DNA from: Candidatus Anaerotignum merdipullorum
GTDB taxonomy: Bacteria > Bacillota > Clostridia > Lachnospirales > Anaerotignaceae
Length of the DNA: 49,790 nucleotides
Assembly: GCA_019115165.1 (NCBI GenBank)
Contig: DXEB01000045.1
Location: forward strand, 1-49,790
Direction: 5' to 3'
The position numbers were made by a program, and so were the translations under genes. Positions 1 through 8,458 of this stretch are shown here, in pieces (positions within the stretch are counted from its first letter, which is position 1; every line of letters begins with the position of its first letter). The notes below the pieces were generated by a model. That model saw nothing but the letters and a program-made list of their open reading frames with translations, was not told the origin of the DNA and ran no database searches.

Positions 1-70
1 CAACAGGGGGGACTAGAACTTTTGCCTGATTGACACTGGGACAATTATATCATGGGTTTAATGAAGCCTA

Positions 71-113
71 TTGAACAAAGTAACCATTAAATTTTATATA
101 AGAATAATGGTAT
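71..113 (+). promoter_or_regulatory. Probable bioDA promoter with an inverted repeat
   Basis: A TTGAAC box at 71-76 is followed after 17-18 bases by TTATAT/TATATA at 94-100. An imperfect inverted repeat, TAACCATTA (81-89) and TAATGGTAT (105-113), brackets the -10 box with a 15-base spacer, a good place for a repressor. The arms do not have the order or spacing expected for a Firmicutes BirA operator, so the regulator is unknown. Confidence 0.4.
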
Positions 114-143
114 CTAAAGATACTATACGAGTGGGGGACAGAA

Positions 144-827
144 ATGGGTAAAGGGTTGTTTATCATTGGAACGGGCACGGACGTTGGAAAAACGTATATC
201 TCTGGGTTAATGGTAAAAAAACTGCAGGAAAGTGGTGTTTCCGCGGCTTATTACAAAGGTGCAATGAGTGGCAATCCGCGAAGGGCGAATGGCAGTTTGA
301 TTCCCGGTGATGCGCTGTTTGTCAAAGAGATGGCAGGAATTCATCAGCCGTTGGAAGAAATGTGCCCATATCTTTATGAACATGCGGTTTCTCCGCATCT
401 GGCATCTAGAATCGAAGGTAATCCGATTCAAATGCAGGTGGTGCTGGATCGATTTCAAAGGCTTTGCGAAGCGTATGAATATGTGACCGTGGAAGGTTCC
501 GGCGGCATACTCTGCCCTCTTTGTTATGAAGAAGAGCCTGTTTGGCTTGTGGATATGATTCGCGCCTGCAATTTGGGATGTTTGTTGGTAGCAGATGCTG
601 GATTGGGGACAATCAACGCCGTGGGGCTGACGGCTTACTATTTGAAACAAAACGGAATATTGCTCAAAGGGATTGTGTTCAATCGTTTTCAACCGGGAAA
701 TATGATGCATGAAGACAATCGAAAAATATGTGAAGAGTTGACTGGAGGAAGGGTAATTGCTTGTGTCCGGGAAGGCGAAAGGGATTTGAAACTTTCGGCA
801 GAGGAACTCCAGGCGTTCTATGAATGA
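144..827 (+). CDS. bioD: Dethiobiotin synthetase BioD
   Basis: ATP-dependent dethiobiotin synthetase, the penultimate step of biotin synthesis: it closes the ureido ring of 7,8-diaminopelargonate with CO2 in the cytoplasm. The 227-residue protein opens with the family P-loop GTGTDVGKT at residues 9-17. It also has an EGSGGILCPL segment and a VADAGLGTINA segment, both typical of BioD. Length is normal for the family. The ATG follows a GTGGGGGAC ribosome site at a good distance. bioA begins about 160 bases downstream on the same strand, the preceding enzyme of the pathway, so the two are probably cotranscribed. No bioB, bioF or bioW lies inside the window. Confidence 0.95.
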   Translation: MGKGLFIIGTGTDVGKTYISGLMVKKLQESGVSAAYYKGAMSGNPRRANGSLIPGDALFVKEMAGIHQPLEEMCPYLYEHAVSPHLASRIEGNPIQMQVVLDRFQRLCEAYEYVTVEGSGGILCPLCYEEEPVWLVDMIRACNLGCLLVADAGLGTINAVGLTAYYLKQNGILLKGIVFNRFQPGNMMHEDNRKICEELTGGRVIACVREGERDLKLSAEELQAFYE

Positions 828-988
828 GTGTTGTTTGTGAATACAGAAGGATGTAAAAGCGGCAGGAACCCAAGGTAGGATCGTAGAGTTTTGCGCCTAT
901 GGTGCAACAACCCCAAAAAAACAACGCAGTTGAGCGTATGGAAGAAGAATCCGTTCCAGAAAAAGCCCATTCCCAAAGGAGGAGAAAA

Positions 989-2188
989 ATGATTTGGTAT
1001 CCATATGAACAAATGAAAGGGATGAAAGCGCCATATCAAATTGTGGATGCAGAAGGCGTTTATTTGTATACAAAAAACAGAAAGCTGATTGATTCGGTTG
1101 CTTCTTGGTGGAGCGTCATTCACGGTTATAAACATCCAGAACTAAATCAGGCGATTTTGGAACAGGCAGAGCGATTTTCCCATGTGATGCTTGGGGGATT
1201 GACCCATGTGCCCGTGCAAAGGCTGGCGGAAAAATTGGAACAGTTTTTGCCCGGAGATTTGAATCATATCTTTTTTTCTGATTCAGGAAGCGTTGCGGTA
1301 GAAGTAGCATTGAAAATGGCGCTGCAATTTTATCGGAACCGTGGAGAGAAGCGCAGGACGATGGTTCTTGCGCTGGAGCATGCGTACCACGGGGATACGT
1401 TCAAAGCAATGGAAGTTGGGGATGATGCAGATTATCATTTTGTGATGGAGGCATATGGACCCAGTGCCTATGTAAAGCATATTCCAACGCAGATAGAAGC
1501 ATTGGAGGAAGCGTTTGAAAAATATCACGATCGATTGCATGCTATGATTGTAGAACCATTGTTGCAGGCTGCAGGCGGTATGCGTATGTATGAAGTTTCT
1601 TTTCTGAGACGGGCAAGGGAGCTTTGTGATCAATATGAGGTGCTGTTGATTTTTGATGAGGTGGCTACCGGTTTTGGGCGAACGGGACATCGTTTTGCAG
1701 CGGATTTGGTTTTACCAGATATTTTAGTGCTGGGAAAAGCACTGACTGGAGGCTACATTGGACATGCGGTTACCGTTGCGAATCAAAAAGTATTTGATGG
1801 TTTTTATGACGATCATGCGGAACATGCCTTGATGCATGGTCCTACATTCGCAGGAAACGCACTTGCATGCAGTGCAGCTTTGAAATCCATAGAATTATTC
1901 GAGACACAAAAGGAGATGGAAAAGATAAAGAGGATTGAGGAGATTACTCGAAGGGAAATGATGGATTTTTCCGATCCTCGTATCCAGGAAATTCGAATGA
2001 TGGGGGGCTGTGTTTGCATAGAGGTAAAGGATGCAATGACACTGAAAGGATATCAGCAGTTTGCTTATGAAAGAGGCGTATTCAGCAGACCTTTTCTGCA
2101 ATGTCTGTATGCCATGGTTCCTTATGTGATTGGAGAAGAAGAATTGGTTCAGGTATTGGATACTATGAAAGCATGGTTTGCTCGATAA
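989..2188 (+). CDS. bioA: Adenosylmethionine-8-amino-7-oxononanoate aminotransferase BioA
   Basis: PLP-dependent class III aminotransferase that converts 7-keto-8-aminopelargonate to 7,8-diaminopelargonate. The reading frame is open from 899, but the ATG at 989 has an AAAGGAGGAG ribosome site just upstream and gives a 399-residue protein beginning MIWYPYEQM, so this start is preferred. Family features are SWWSVIHGYKHP near the N-terminus, SDSGSVAVEVALKMAL, HAYHGDTFKAMEVG, the cofactor motif FDEVATGFGRTG, the Schiff-base lysine at about residue 250 in LGKALTGGYIG, and MHGPTFAGNALAC near the C-terminus. It lies directly after bioD, making a two-gene biotin unit ended by the hairpin at 2221-2262. 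Confidence 0.95.
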   Translation: MIWYPYEQMKGMKAPYQIVDAEGVYLYTKNRKLIDSVASWWSVIHGYKHPELNQAILEQAERFSHVMLGGLTHVPVQRLAEKLEQFLPGDLNHIFFSDSGSVAVEVALKMALQFYRNRGEKRRTMVLALEHAYHGDTFKAMEVGDDADYHFVMEAYGPSAYVKHIPTQIEALEEAFEKYHDRLHAMIVEPLLQAAGGMRMYEVSFLRRARELCDQYEVLLIFDEVATGFGRTGHRFAADLVLPDILVLGKALTGGYIGHAVTVANQKVFDGFYDDHAEHALMHGPTFAGNALACSAALKSIELFETQKEMEKIKRIEEITRREMMDFSDPRIQEIRMMGGCVCIEVKDAMTLKGYQQFAYERGVFSRPFLQCLYAMVPYVIGEEELVQVLDTMKAWFAR

Positions 2189-2220
2189 GCGATGGGTTCT
2201 GTTTTGTAGTTATACAAGAA

Positions 2221-2262
2221 ACAGTACTGGCTTTCTGTTTCACCAAAGCCAGTGCTGTTTTT
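2221..2262 (+). terminator. Terminator of bioDA
   Basis: Stem arms ACAGTACTGGCTTT and AAAGCCAGTGCTGT, with one mismatch, enclose a 10-base loop and are followed by a run of T. It lies 32 bases after the bioA stop. Confidence 0.85.
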
Positions 2263-3363
2263 GCATGTTCAGAAGAGAGAGAAAAATGGATGCCTGTATA
2301 CTTCTGGAAAGCAGGTGCAATTTTGGCATTTATATGGCAGATGGTTCTTTTGCTGGGTATCGGGGCTCTGTCCAGATTACGGCAGACGGTTTTGCTCCCC
2401 CTCATTCACACATGCCATCCAAGATGGAGCGCAAGGATGTTCCGCACTCTGTGAGACTATATGCTACCTTGAGCGGGATTGGCGGATATTCTTCGCGATG
2501 GATGAGTTGGTCGGCTTCTAGTTTCTTTCATGTGGAACGCAGTGTTTTATAAGAAATTCCGCCGATATATTTTTTCATTTTGTTGAACCGTACAACTCCA
2601 AATTCTATCAGAGTATAAAGAATGATCATTTTATACTTACCATTGATCAGGAAAACGTATAGCTAAAGCCAGTAGAAAATCGACATTTCTGAGAGAATTG
2701 CGAAATAAAATGCCGATGAAGAGAACAACCAATCAGACTATGCTTGTACCGCAGAAAAGACACATGCGTTCAGAAAGAAGGTGGATCAGAGGACGTATTC
2801 AGTGTCAAAACAGTGGATGCGGCAGGAGATGGTTTCTGGTTTGTGCAGCTGCGCCGATGATGGAAAACTCTTCCATGATTGTCTGGAAGAGGATGGGGAA
2901 AACTGGAAGACTTTGCCGATGCGAAGAGAAATCGGCGGATGTAAGAAGTAGAAAAACGCATCATCGGGAACATATGCTGCTTCATACGCTGAGGGAACAA
3001 TTCGGTTGACTTGGCGAAATGTAGAGAGAAGGAGGAAAAGAGATTGCCGGAAAGGAATGTGCCTTGATTGTCTGCTGTGAAGAAAAAGATTTTTCTGTTC
3101 TGGATGGTGTACGGTTTCCGGATCGACTGCACTGTTGAGTATGCCATCGGAAAATCTATTGTATAAACCAGAAAAAGAGGGCAGAGGAATAGGAAGGGAT
3201 GCGGACGTTGACGCAGAACATGGCATGGATGCTGAAAAATATGGAGATGGGAAAAGAAAACAATTCATTTGTTCCGATATACGAAGAAAGAATACGCGCC
3301 AATTTCATATCATGACCAAAGCATTGGTTGGAATGTGTCAGACAAAATCAGATATCAGCTTGT
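2263..3363 (+). pseudogene. Decayed coding sequence, possibly an Asp-box (BNR-repeat) protein
   Basis: No intact gene is present in about 1.1 kb, yet protein-like stretches appear on the plus strand in changing frames, broken by stops. Around 2345 one frame reads YRGSVQITADG. Around 2800-2830 a frame reads DVFSVKTVDAAGDGFWFVQ. The adjacent frame continues with DDGKLF and EEDGENWKTLPM near 2860-2930. The pieces ITADG and S/E-x-DG-x-x-W resemble Asp-box repeats of sialidase-like beta-propellers. A good plus-strand terminator at 3364-3399 has no other gene to serve. I read the stretch as the remains of one plus-strand gene; the family assignment is weak. Confidence 0.35.
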
Positions 3364-3399
3364 AACGGGTCTATCTGCGGCAGAAAAGATCCGTTTTTT
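3364..3399 (+). terminator. Terminator of the decayed plus-strand gene
   Basis: Arms AACGGGTCT (3364-3372) and AGATCCGTT (3387-3395), with one G-T pair, are followed by a T run. It is oriented for plus-strand transcription although the nearest intact plus-strand gene, bioA, already has its own terminator. Confidence 0.65.
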
Positions 3400-3408
3400 G
3401 CTATCATC

Positions 3409-3438
3409 AAAAAAATCCCATTGGCAGATGCCAATGGG
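3409..3438 (-). terminator. Terminator of asnA
   Basis: A perfect 9-bp stem CCCATTGGC / GCCAATGGG (3417-3425 and 3430-3438) with a 4-base loop. On the minus strand it is followed by seven T (A run 3409-3415 on the plus strand). It sits 22 bases past the asnA stop. Confidence 0.9.
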
Positions 3439-3459
3439 TGAAGATGTATGAATACGATT

Positions 3460-4467
3460 TTACAATAAAGTAACGCCTGCTGCATTGCAAACATCAATGG
3501 TTTCCTGATCCCAAATGGAGGACTGTACTTCTCCAATATGTGCTTTGCCAAGAAGCAGCATGCACAGACGGGATTGACCGATACCGCCGCCGATGGTACA
3601 GGGCAGTTTCCCTTCCAGAAGCATTTTATGGTATGTCAAAGCACGTCTGTCATCACAGCCGGCTTTGGTCAGCTGCTGATCCAATGTGGCTGCATCTACA
3701 CGAATACCCATAGAAGAGATTTCGATGGCGTTATCCAAAATGGGATTATAGAAGAGCAGATCGCCATTGAGCTGCCAATCATCATAATCTGGAGAGCGAC
3801 CGTCGTGCGGTTGACCGGAACGCAGTTTTTCTCCAATCTGCATGATAAATACGGTATGATATTCCTTCACAATCTGATCTTCTCTTTCTTTAGGTGTCAA
3901 ATCTGGATATTTATCCTCCAGTTCTTGAGAAGTAATAAAAGTAACTTCTCGACAAAGTTCCGTTTTGATACGAGGGTATTTTTTCTTCAGTACATCCAAA
4001 GTGTCACAGATGCAGATGACAATGCCCTGTACGGTAAATTTCAGTTCTTGAATGTTCCGTTTTTCTGGTGTAATGACTTTTTCCCAATCCCATTGATCCA
4101 CATAGATGGAATGCAGGTTATCTAGTGTTTCATCCCGACGGATGGCATTCATATTGGTATATAACCCTTTGCCGGGACGAAAATCATAACGATAAAGCGC
4201 CATCCTTTTCCATTTTGCTAAAGAATGCACTACTTCCGCTGTGACACCCGTTGCAGGCACTTCAAAGCTGACGGGACGTTCCACGCCATTGAGATTATCA
4301 TTCAAACCAGTGCTTGGATCTACAAACAAGGGAGCAGAAACTCGTTTCAGATTCAATGTCTGAGAGAGGTGTTCCTCAAATGTCTGATGGATCAAGCCGA
4401 TGGCATTTTGTGTTTCATATAATGTCAGCACAGACTGATAGTCTGCAGGAATATATGTTTTGCTCAT
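3460..4467 (-). CDS. asnA: Aspartate-ammonia ligase AsnA
   Basis: ATP-dependent, ammonia-using asparagine synthetase, related to class II aminoacyl-tRNA synthetases. The ATG at 4467 follows GGAGGCGATTGATT and gives a 335-residue protein starting MSKTYIPADYQ. An upstream in-frame ATG 13 codons earlier lacks such a site and overlaps the -10 box. Recognisable segments are LFVDPSTGLNDNLNG, a KWKRMALYRYDF block, GLYTNMNAIRRDE, SIYVDQWDWEK, the substrate-binding DDWQLNGDLL, and near the C-terminus GGGIGQSRLCMLLLGK. Length matches the roughly 330-residue family. It is transcribed alone, convergent with the region after bioA, with its own promoter and terminator. Confidence 0.96.
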   Translation of the reverse strand: MSKTYIPADYQSVLTLYETQNAIGLIHQTFEEHLSQTLNLKRVSAPLFVDPSTGLNDNLNGVERPVSFEVPATGVTAEVVHSLAKWKRMALYRYDFRPGKGLYTNMNAIRRDETLDNLHSIYVDQWDWEKVITPEKRNIQELKFTVQGIVICICDTLDVLKKKYPRIKTELCREVTFITSQELEDKYPDLTPKEREDQIVKEYHTVFIMQIGEKLRSGQPHDGRSPDYDDWQLNGDLLFYNPILDNAIEISSMGIRVDAATLDQQLTKAGCDDRRALTYHKMLLEGKLPCTIGGGIGQSRLCMLLLGKAHIGEVQSSIWDQETIDVCNAAGVTLL

Positions 4468-4501
4468 AATCAATCGCCTCCTATCAAAATAACTATTTTC
4501 T

Positions 4502-4529
4502 AGCATAACATAAACCGTGGATTTGTCAA
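4502..4529 (-). promoter_or_regulatory. Promoter of asnA
   Basis: Read on the minus strand, TTGACA (4524-4529) is separated by 16 bases from TATGCT (4502-4507), about 35 bases ahead of the asnA start. Confidence 0.7.
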
Positions 4530-4786
4530 GGGAAGAGAGGAAGTTTATGACATAATTTTCAAAAAATGCGTAAACGTTCCGATATGTAGAAATAGGCAGA
4601 TATGACGTAAAAAACGATTGTATTCAAGCAGATATTGTTTGACAGCGGATGACCGACAATATTTCCATGGGTAGTAGAGTCTGCAGTCGATAAGATGACG
4701 AATCCACAAGGATAGCAGAATCGTGATGTCAGGATATTTTTTGCATGCTTGGCTGGATTATCTGTGAAAACCAGGAAAAATGGGGG
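4530..4786. other. Intergenic stretch without a recognisable gene
   Basis: Between the divergent asnA and blaI promoters I see no convincing gene. One short inverted repeat is present around 4637-4670 (ATATTGT and ACAATAT about 17 bases apart), of unknown meaning. Confidence 0.5.
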
Positions 4787-4815
4787 TTGACAAAGATTTC
4801 CTACAAGTGTATGAT
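4787..4815 (+). promoter_or_regulatory. Promoter of the blaI-blaR1-like operon
   Basis: TTGACA at 4787-4792, a 17-base spacer, and TATGAT at 4810-4815. The transcript would begin inside the operator described next. Confidence 0.8.
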
Positions 4816-4840
4816 ATAGAAAACATACAAATGTAGGAAA
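4797..4840. promoter_or_regulatory. BlaI-type operator overlapping the promoter
   Basis: A long inverted repeat: TTTCCTACA (4797-4805) with GTGTATG (4807-4813) on the left, and CATACA with TGTAGGAAA (4824-4840) on the right, with about two mismatches over 17-base arms. The half-site TACA...TGTA is the known core of BlaI/MecI operators. The repeat covers the spacer, the -10 box and the probable start site, so a bound dimer or pair of dimers would block transcription. It lies directly upstream of the BlaI-family gene, so autoregulation is likely. Confidence 0.75.
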
Positions 4841-4859
4841 TGAGAGGGGGAGAGATGGA

Positions 4860-5267
4860 ATGCAAAAGCTACCGGAAACAGAACTGGAAATTATGCAGGC
4901 GATTTGGCAGGAGGGAAGAGTGCTGTCTACTTCGGAAATCAAGGCAAAGCTGGAGGAACACAGGCAATGGAATGTATCTGCATTGCAAACGTTATTGAAT
5001 CGTTTGATTGATCGTGGATTCCTTTCCAGTTATAAAGAAAAAAAGAACCGTTATTATACGGTCTTGATCACGGAAGAAGCGTATCTGGCATATGAAAACA
5101 GTTTGTTTTTGCGGAAAGTAAATGCCAATTCTCTGACGAAGCTGGTAGCTTCTTTATATCAGAGTCATTCGATTACCGATTCGGATTTGGATGAATTAGC
5201 AAAATTTATTGAGGAAAAGACGGGAGGTGCAGAGCATGAGAAGCATTCTGGAACCGATCATCGGTAA
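4860..5267 (+). CDS. BlaI/MecI-family transcriptional repressor
   Basis: A 135-residue winged-helix repressor of the BlaI/MecI/CopY family. It starts MQKLPETELEIMQAIWQ, has the helix-turn-helix core STSEIKAKLEE...VSALQTLLNRLIDRGFL, the wing segment KKNRYYTVLITEEAYL, and a C-terminal dimerisation part ending in a helix. In the family, cleavage of the repressor by its partner protease relieves repression. An out-of-frame ATG at 4855 lies five bases upstream; the in-frame ATG at 4860 is 9 bases after GAGGGGG. The gene overlaps the next one by 32 bases, so the two are translationally linked. The target may be only this operon, since no beta-lactamase is nearby. Confidence 0.92.
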   Translation: MQKLPETELEIMQAIWQEGRVLSTSEIKAKLEEHRQWNVSALQTLLNRLIDRGFLSSYKEKKNRYYTVLITEEAYLAYENSLFLRKVNANSLTKLVASLYQSHSITDSDLDELAKFIEEKTGGAEHEKHSGTDHR

Positions 5268-7812
5268 ATTTGGAACTGCTGTGTCATGGTTGTTGCAAAC
5301 ATGGTTTGATGCGGTTTGGCGGGTGACGCCAGCGGTGATTTTGTGTGTTCTGATTCTTATGGTGTTGCATCCGTATGTCAATCGAAAATTTGGTCCTTGG
5401 TGGTATCGTCGTTTTGTATGGATGCTCTGTTTCTGTTGGATGCTGCCGGTGGTGTTTTCTCAGGGAGCGCCTATGGTGACTGTGTCTGTCCCATTTACCG
5501 TACAAATGCAGGAAGAAGCAGTGGCACGGGAGATGGAAGTGGCGCAGACGGTTGGGACAAAGGAGACATTTTCTCGGACGGAGCTTTCTGGCGTGGAGCA
5601 AATGCAGCCGGTAACAACGTTGCCGGATACTCAACCGGTTTCTCCCTCTGTTGTACTGCCGCAAATAGAAATGGAACAGGTATGGGCATTGGGAATGGTT
5701 TTGTTTTTTTCCTATTATTTGATACAATATCTCAGAATGGAGCGATACTTGCGTCGTGGCAGACGGCGAATTTCTGATGCAGCACTACTGGATGGGTATA
5801 TGACACTGGCGGAAGAAATGAAAAAAACACAGAGATTTCCGATACGCAGACCACGTTTGTATTGTCATCCAGGATTGCCGAGTTCTTTGTGTACTGGTCT
5901 GATTCGGAAAACCATTTATATTGATACGGAGGATCGAGATTGGAATGAAATGCAGTGGATCTTGCGTCATGAATGGATACATTGCCAGAAACAGGATGTT
6001 GCGGTAAAGCTATTGTTGTTACTGATCCAGATGATGCATTGGTTTAATCCGTTTGTCCATTGGTTGGTATGGCAGACGGAGAAAGAGATGGAGCTTGCCT
6101 GTGATGCAGAAACGGTAAAAGGAGCTTCCCTGGCAGAACGAAAAACATACGGTATGGCGATTCTCAACAGCATTCGTGCAGGAAATCGGCGCCGTTCAAA
6201 AATGACAACGGCGTTTATGGAAAATAAACGGACATTGCGGAGGCGATTGGAGGGGATTACAGATATGCAGCCGAAAAAGAAAGGAACACCGCAGATGGTA
6301 ATGCTGATCTTAGTACTTCTCTTTTGTTTGAGCAGTGTTGGCTGTGCATCATGGGACAAAAAAGAAGGAGCAGAACAGAATACATGGGCACAGACAAACT
6401 TGACGGAACAGTTATATGATGCCAAAACGCCCTATATTGGAAATGCGTCTGCAGTAGGAAAAGTATTGGGACTTTTGCCGCTTCCAGATTGTCTGACTTA
6501 CCATGAAGCAGGTATGGAGTTATATACCAACGAAGAGGAACCGTTTGGTGTGAAGCAACATGTATCTTTTACGGAACTTGCTTCTGCGGAAGAACGTTCG
6601 AGTCTGTCAATAACTGTTCGTTATTTGGAACGGAACGCATATCTCTTTCTTGCGTTAGTGGAGAATGCAGATTTTGTGGAATATGAACTGCATGACACAA
6701 GCAGCGGAGAAAGCGTGGTTCTGCATTATGACAGAGAAGATGCGCGTGTATATTATCCAGATGTTGATTTGCGTACATATGCATCCGATTTGGAAACGTT
6801 CTCTGCGTTCACGGCAGAGTTGAATACACTGTTTCGGTGTCCGTTTTCGGAGGATGTCATGGCGGGGGCAGAGCAGAAATCGATGGAGGAAGTCTGGAGC
6901 CAGACGGCGGAAAGAGTAAGCGTGCTGGCGCAGACGCCAATGGAAACAGAGCTGGCACAATGGCTGGCGGATATTCGCAGTCAAAATGAATTTCAAGAAA
7001 TTTTGCATTTTGGAGATGGTGCGCTGTTGTATTGTTTGACAGAACTTTCCCAAATCGGAGAACAGGATACCAATCCAGAAAGTTATGTGCAGATGTTGGT
7101 GGCGGAAGAGATGTTGTATGATGGGCGCCGAACGGTAGAAGAGATTGCCGCAAGTACACCTGCGCAATGGTATTGGGGATATTGTGCGTTGGATTCCACA
7201 CTACCTCCAGCATCGTTTTATGTCGGATTGGAAACACAATATGCACAAATGCCGGAGACAGACCATTTGACGCTGTCTGCGGATGCAAAACGTTCACGTG
7301 TTACATCCAAGGACCCGCGTGTGCAGGCGGTTTATGAAGCGTTGACAAGACAGGAAGCGACAGACGCCGCTGTGCGGGAAACGACCATTGTGGCACCGCT
7401 GATATTGGAAATCGAAGAGACAGAGGCAGGGATGCAGGTGTACTGCATTGTGGCACAAGAACAATTTAAATGGATTCGTTTGAATGGAACGGGTTATTAT
7501 CTGGTAGCGGAGAGTGGTTCCCACGTTCCTGCACGCTTGGATTTTATACAGGAGAGTGGAAGCTGGCAGCTATTGGAGATCCATTGGGCACAGGACGGCA
7601 GTTCTTATGCACCATCGATAGAGGAGATGACGGATTCTGCGAGGTTAGCACGAGAGATGATATCCTATGACCAAGAAGCGGTACAAAGACTGTTATATGA
7701 TAATTTGATTTCTTATTTGACACAAGTCCAGCTTTCGCCGACGGTTTATGACGTGGGATATCGCTCTGAGGCATTGACAACAGAGTTGCAGCGTTTTTTG
7801 AACCTTGCATAA
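5236..7812 (+). CDS. BlaR1-like M56 membrane metalloprotease with a DUF4825-like extracellular part
   Basis: Signal-transducing membrane protease paired with BlaI. ATG 5236 is chosen because GGGAGGTG precedes it; the protein then has 858 residues. The N-terminal part has hydrophobic segments near residues 27-50 and 60-80, a loop, a segment near 150-170, and the zinc motif HEWIH at residues 245-249 with the downstream EMELACDAE that supplies further ligands. After a last hydrophobic segment around 355-375 comes a lipobox-like LSSVGC. The outer 480 residues do not show the SxxK penicillin-binding sensor of true BlaR1/MecR1. Instead the stretch from about 390 (TPYIGNASAVGKVLGLLPLP) resembles DUF4825, found on other clostridial M56 proteins. 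The signal sensed is therefore probably not a beta-lactam. Confidence 0.85.
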   Translation: MRSILEPIIGKFGTAVSWLLQTWFDAVWRVTPAVILCVLILMVLHPYVNRKFGPWWYRRFVWMLCFCWMLPVVFSQGAPMVTVSVPFTVQMQEEAVAREMEVAQTVGTKETFSRTELSGVEQMQPVTTLPDTQPVSPSVVLPQIEMEQVWALGMVLFFSYYLIQYLRMERYLRRGRRRISDAALLDGYMTLAEEMKKTQRFPIRRPRLYCHPGLPSSLCTGLIRKTIYIDTEDRDWNEMQWILRHEWIHCQKQDVAVKLLLLLIQMMHWFNPFVHWLVWQTEKEMELACDAETVKGASLAERKTYGMAILNSIRAGNRRRSKMTTAFMENKRTLRRRLEGITDMQPKKKGTPQMVMLILVLLFCLSSVGCASWDKKEGAEQNTWAQTNLTEQLYDAKTPYIGNASAVGKVLGLLPLPDCLTYHEAGMELYTNEEEPFGVKQHVSFTELASAEERSSLSITVRYLERNAYLFLALVENADFVEYELHDTSSGESVVLHYDREDARVYYPDVDLRTYASDLETFSAFTAELNTLFRCPFSEDVMAGAEQKSMEEVWSQTAERVSVLAQTPMETELAQWLADIRSQNEFQEILHFGDGALLYCLTELSQIGEQDTNPESYVQMLVAEEMLYDGRRTVEEIAASTPAQWYWGYCALDSTLPPASFYVGLETQYAQMPETDHLTLSADAKRSRVTSKDPRVQAVYEALTRQEATDAAVRETTIVAPLILEIEETEAGMQVYCIVAQEQFKWIRLNGTGYYLVAESGSHVPARLDFIQESGSWQLLEIHWAQDGSSYAPSIEEMTDSARLAREMISYDQEAVQRLLYDNLISYLTQVQLSPTVYDVGYRSEALTTELQRFLNLA

Positions 7813-8127
7813 AAGAAATAAACGATGTATGTGGCAGGCTTGATAATATGACAGAAAAAGCAGAAAACAATTATGGATGATACTTTGTATATAGAAGCAG
7901 ATGAAAGGAGATCGGAACGAGTTCTCATATTTTTTAGACTGCAGGCAAAGTGGATGTTACGAGATGTTCAAAATAGGGAAAATCTGTAAAATCTTTATCG
8001 ATTCCACACACAGTAAGATTCTTATTTTGGGGAAGGAAACAGGGAGTTCTGGGCATTTTGCCAATAGAACGCCCTGTTTCTGTTTCTTTTTGTTTTTTAG
8101 ATGGGAAGTGCAATGATTGGAAAAAGA
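7813..8127. other. Intergenic stretch downstream of the BlaR1-like gene
   Basis: No supported gene. It contains the terminator at 8038-8090 and otherwise short, interrupted frames. Confidence 0.4.
8038..8090 (+). terminator. Terminator downstream of the blaI-blaR1-like operon
   Basis: Arms AACAGGGAGTTCT (8038-8050) and AGAACGCCCTGTT (8066-8078), one mismatch, followed by a T-rich tail. It lies 225 bases after the BlaR1-like stop, which leaves room for a decayed small gene in between. Confidence 0.75.
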
Positions 8128-8458
8128 TGTAGAAAAGAAGACAGGATATATTGCAGCGTCTACTCCAAAAAGCGTTGACGGTAGAATTGAATGGAGAAAA
8201 AAGACAGGTCTTATTTTTTAGCAATGCCGAATATCAGAAATTTTGAGGTAACAGCGTTCGGATTGATGTCATATAGAAATATATTACGGAGATATATTGG
8301 AAGAAACGGCATAAGCTGACAGTGAGTCGTTTTGCAGAGTATTCGGTTGGCTGCATGAGACACAGAAAGTAAAAAGGTTACAGCAGTGTTTGTTCTATTC
8401 CGATTTTATGCGTCATACATTACATTGTATGGATACGCTTATTGCAGGAGGGATTTGG
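8128..8458 (+). pseudogene. Ghost reading frame directly upstream of spoIVA
   Basis: Two consecutive plus-strand frames read as protein if one frameshift and a few stops are repaired. The first, from about 8128, gives LQKALTVELNGEKRQVLFFS, then a stop and RIDVI. From about 8256 the other frame gives IEIYYGDILEETA, a stop, then ADSESFCRVFGWLHETQKVK and FMRHTLHCMDTLIAGG. The second part runs in frame into the spoIVA start. I do not recognise the family. A decayed gene of roughly 110 codons is the simplest reading. Confidence 0.4.

Noticed and set aside
81..113. BirA operator upstream of bioD
   Set aside because: An inverted repeat is present, but the half-site order and the 23-base distance between the ACC and GGT cores do not fit the known BirA site.
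5209..5235. Earlier start for the BlaR1-like protein
   Set aside because: The in-frame ATG at 5209 has no ribosome site; ATG 5236 follows GGGAGGTG and starts close to the first membrane segment.
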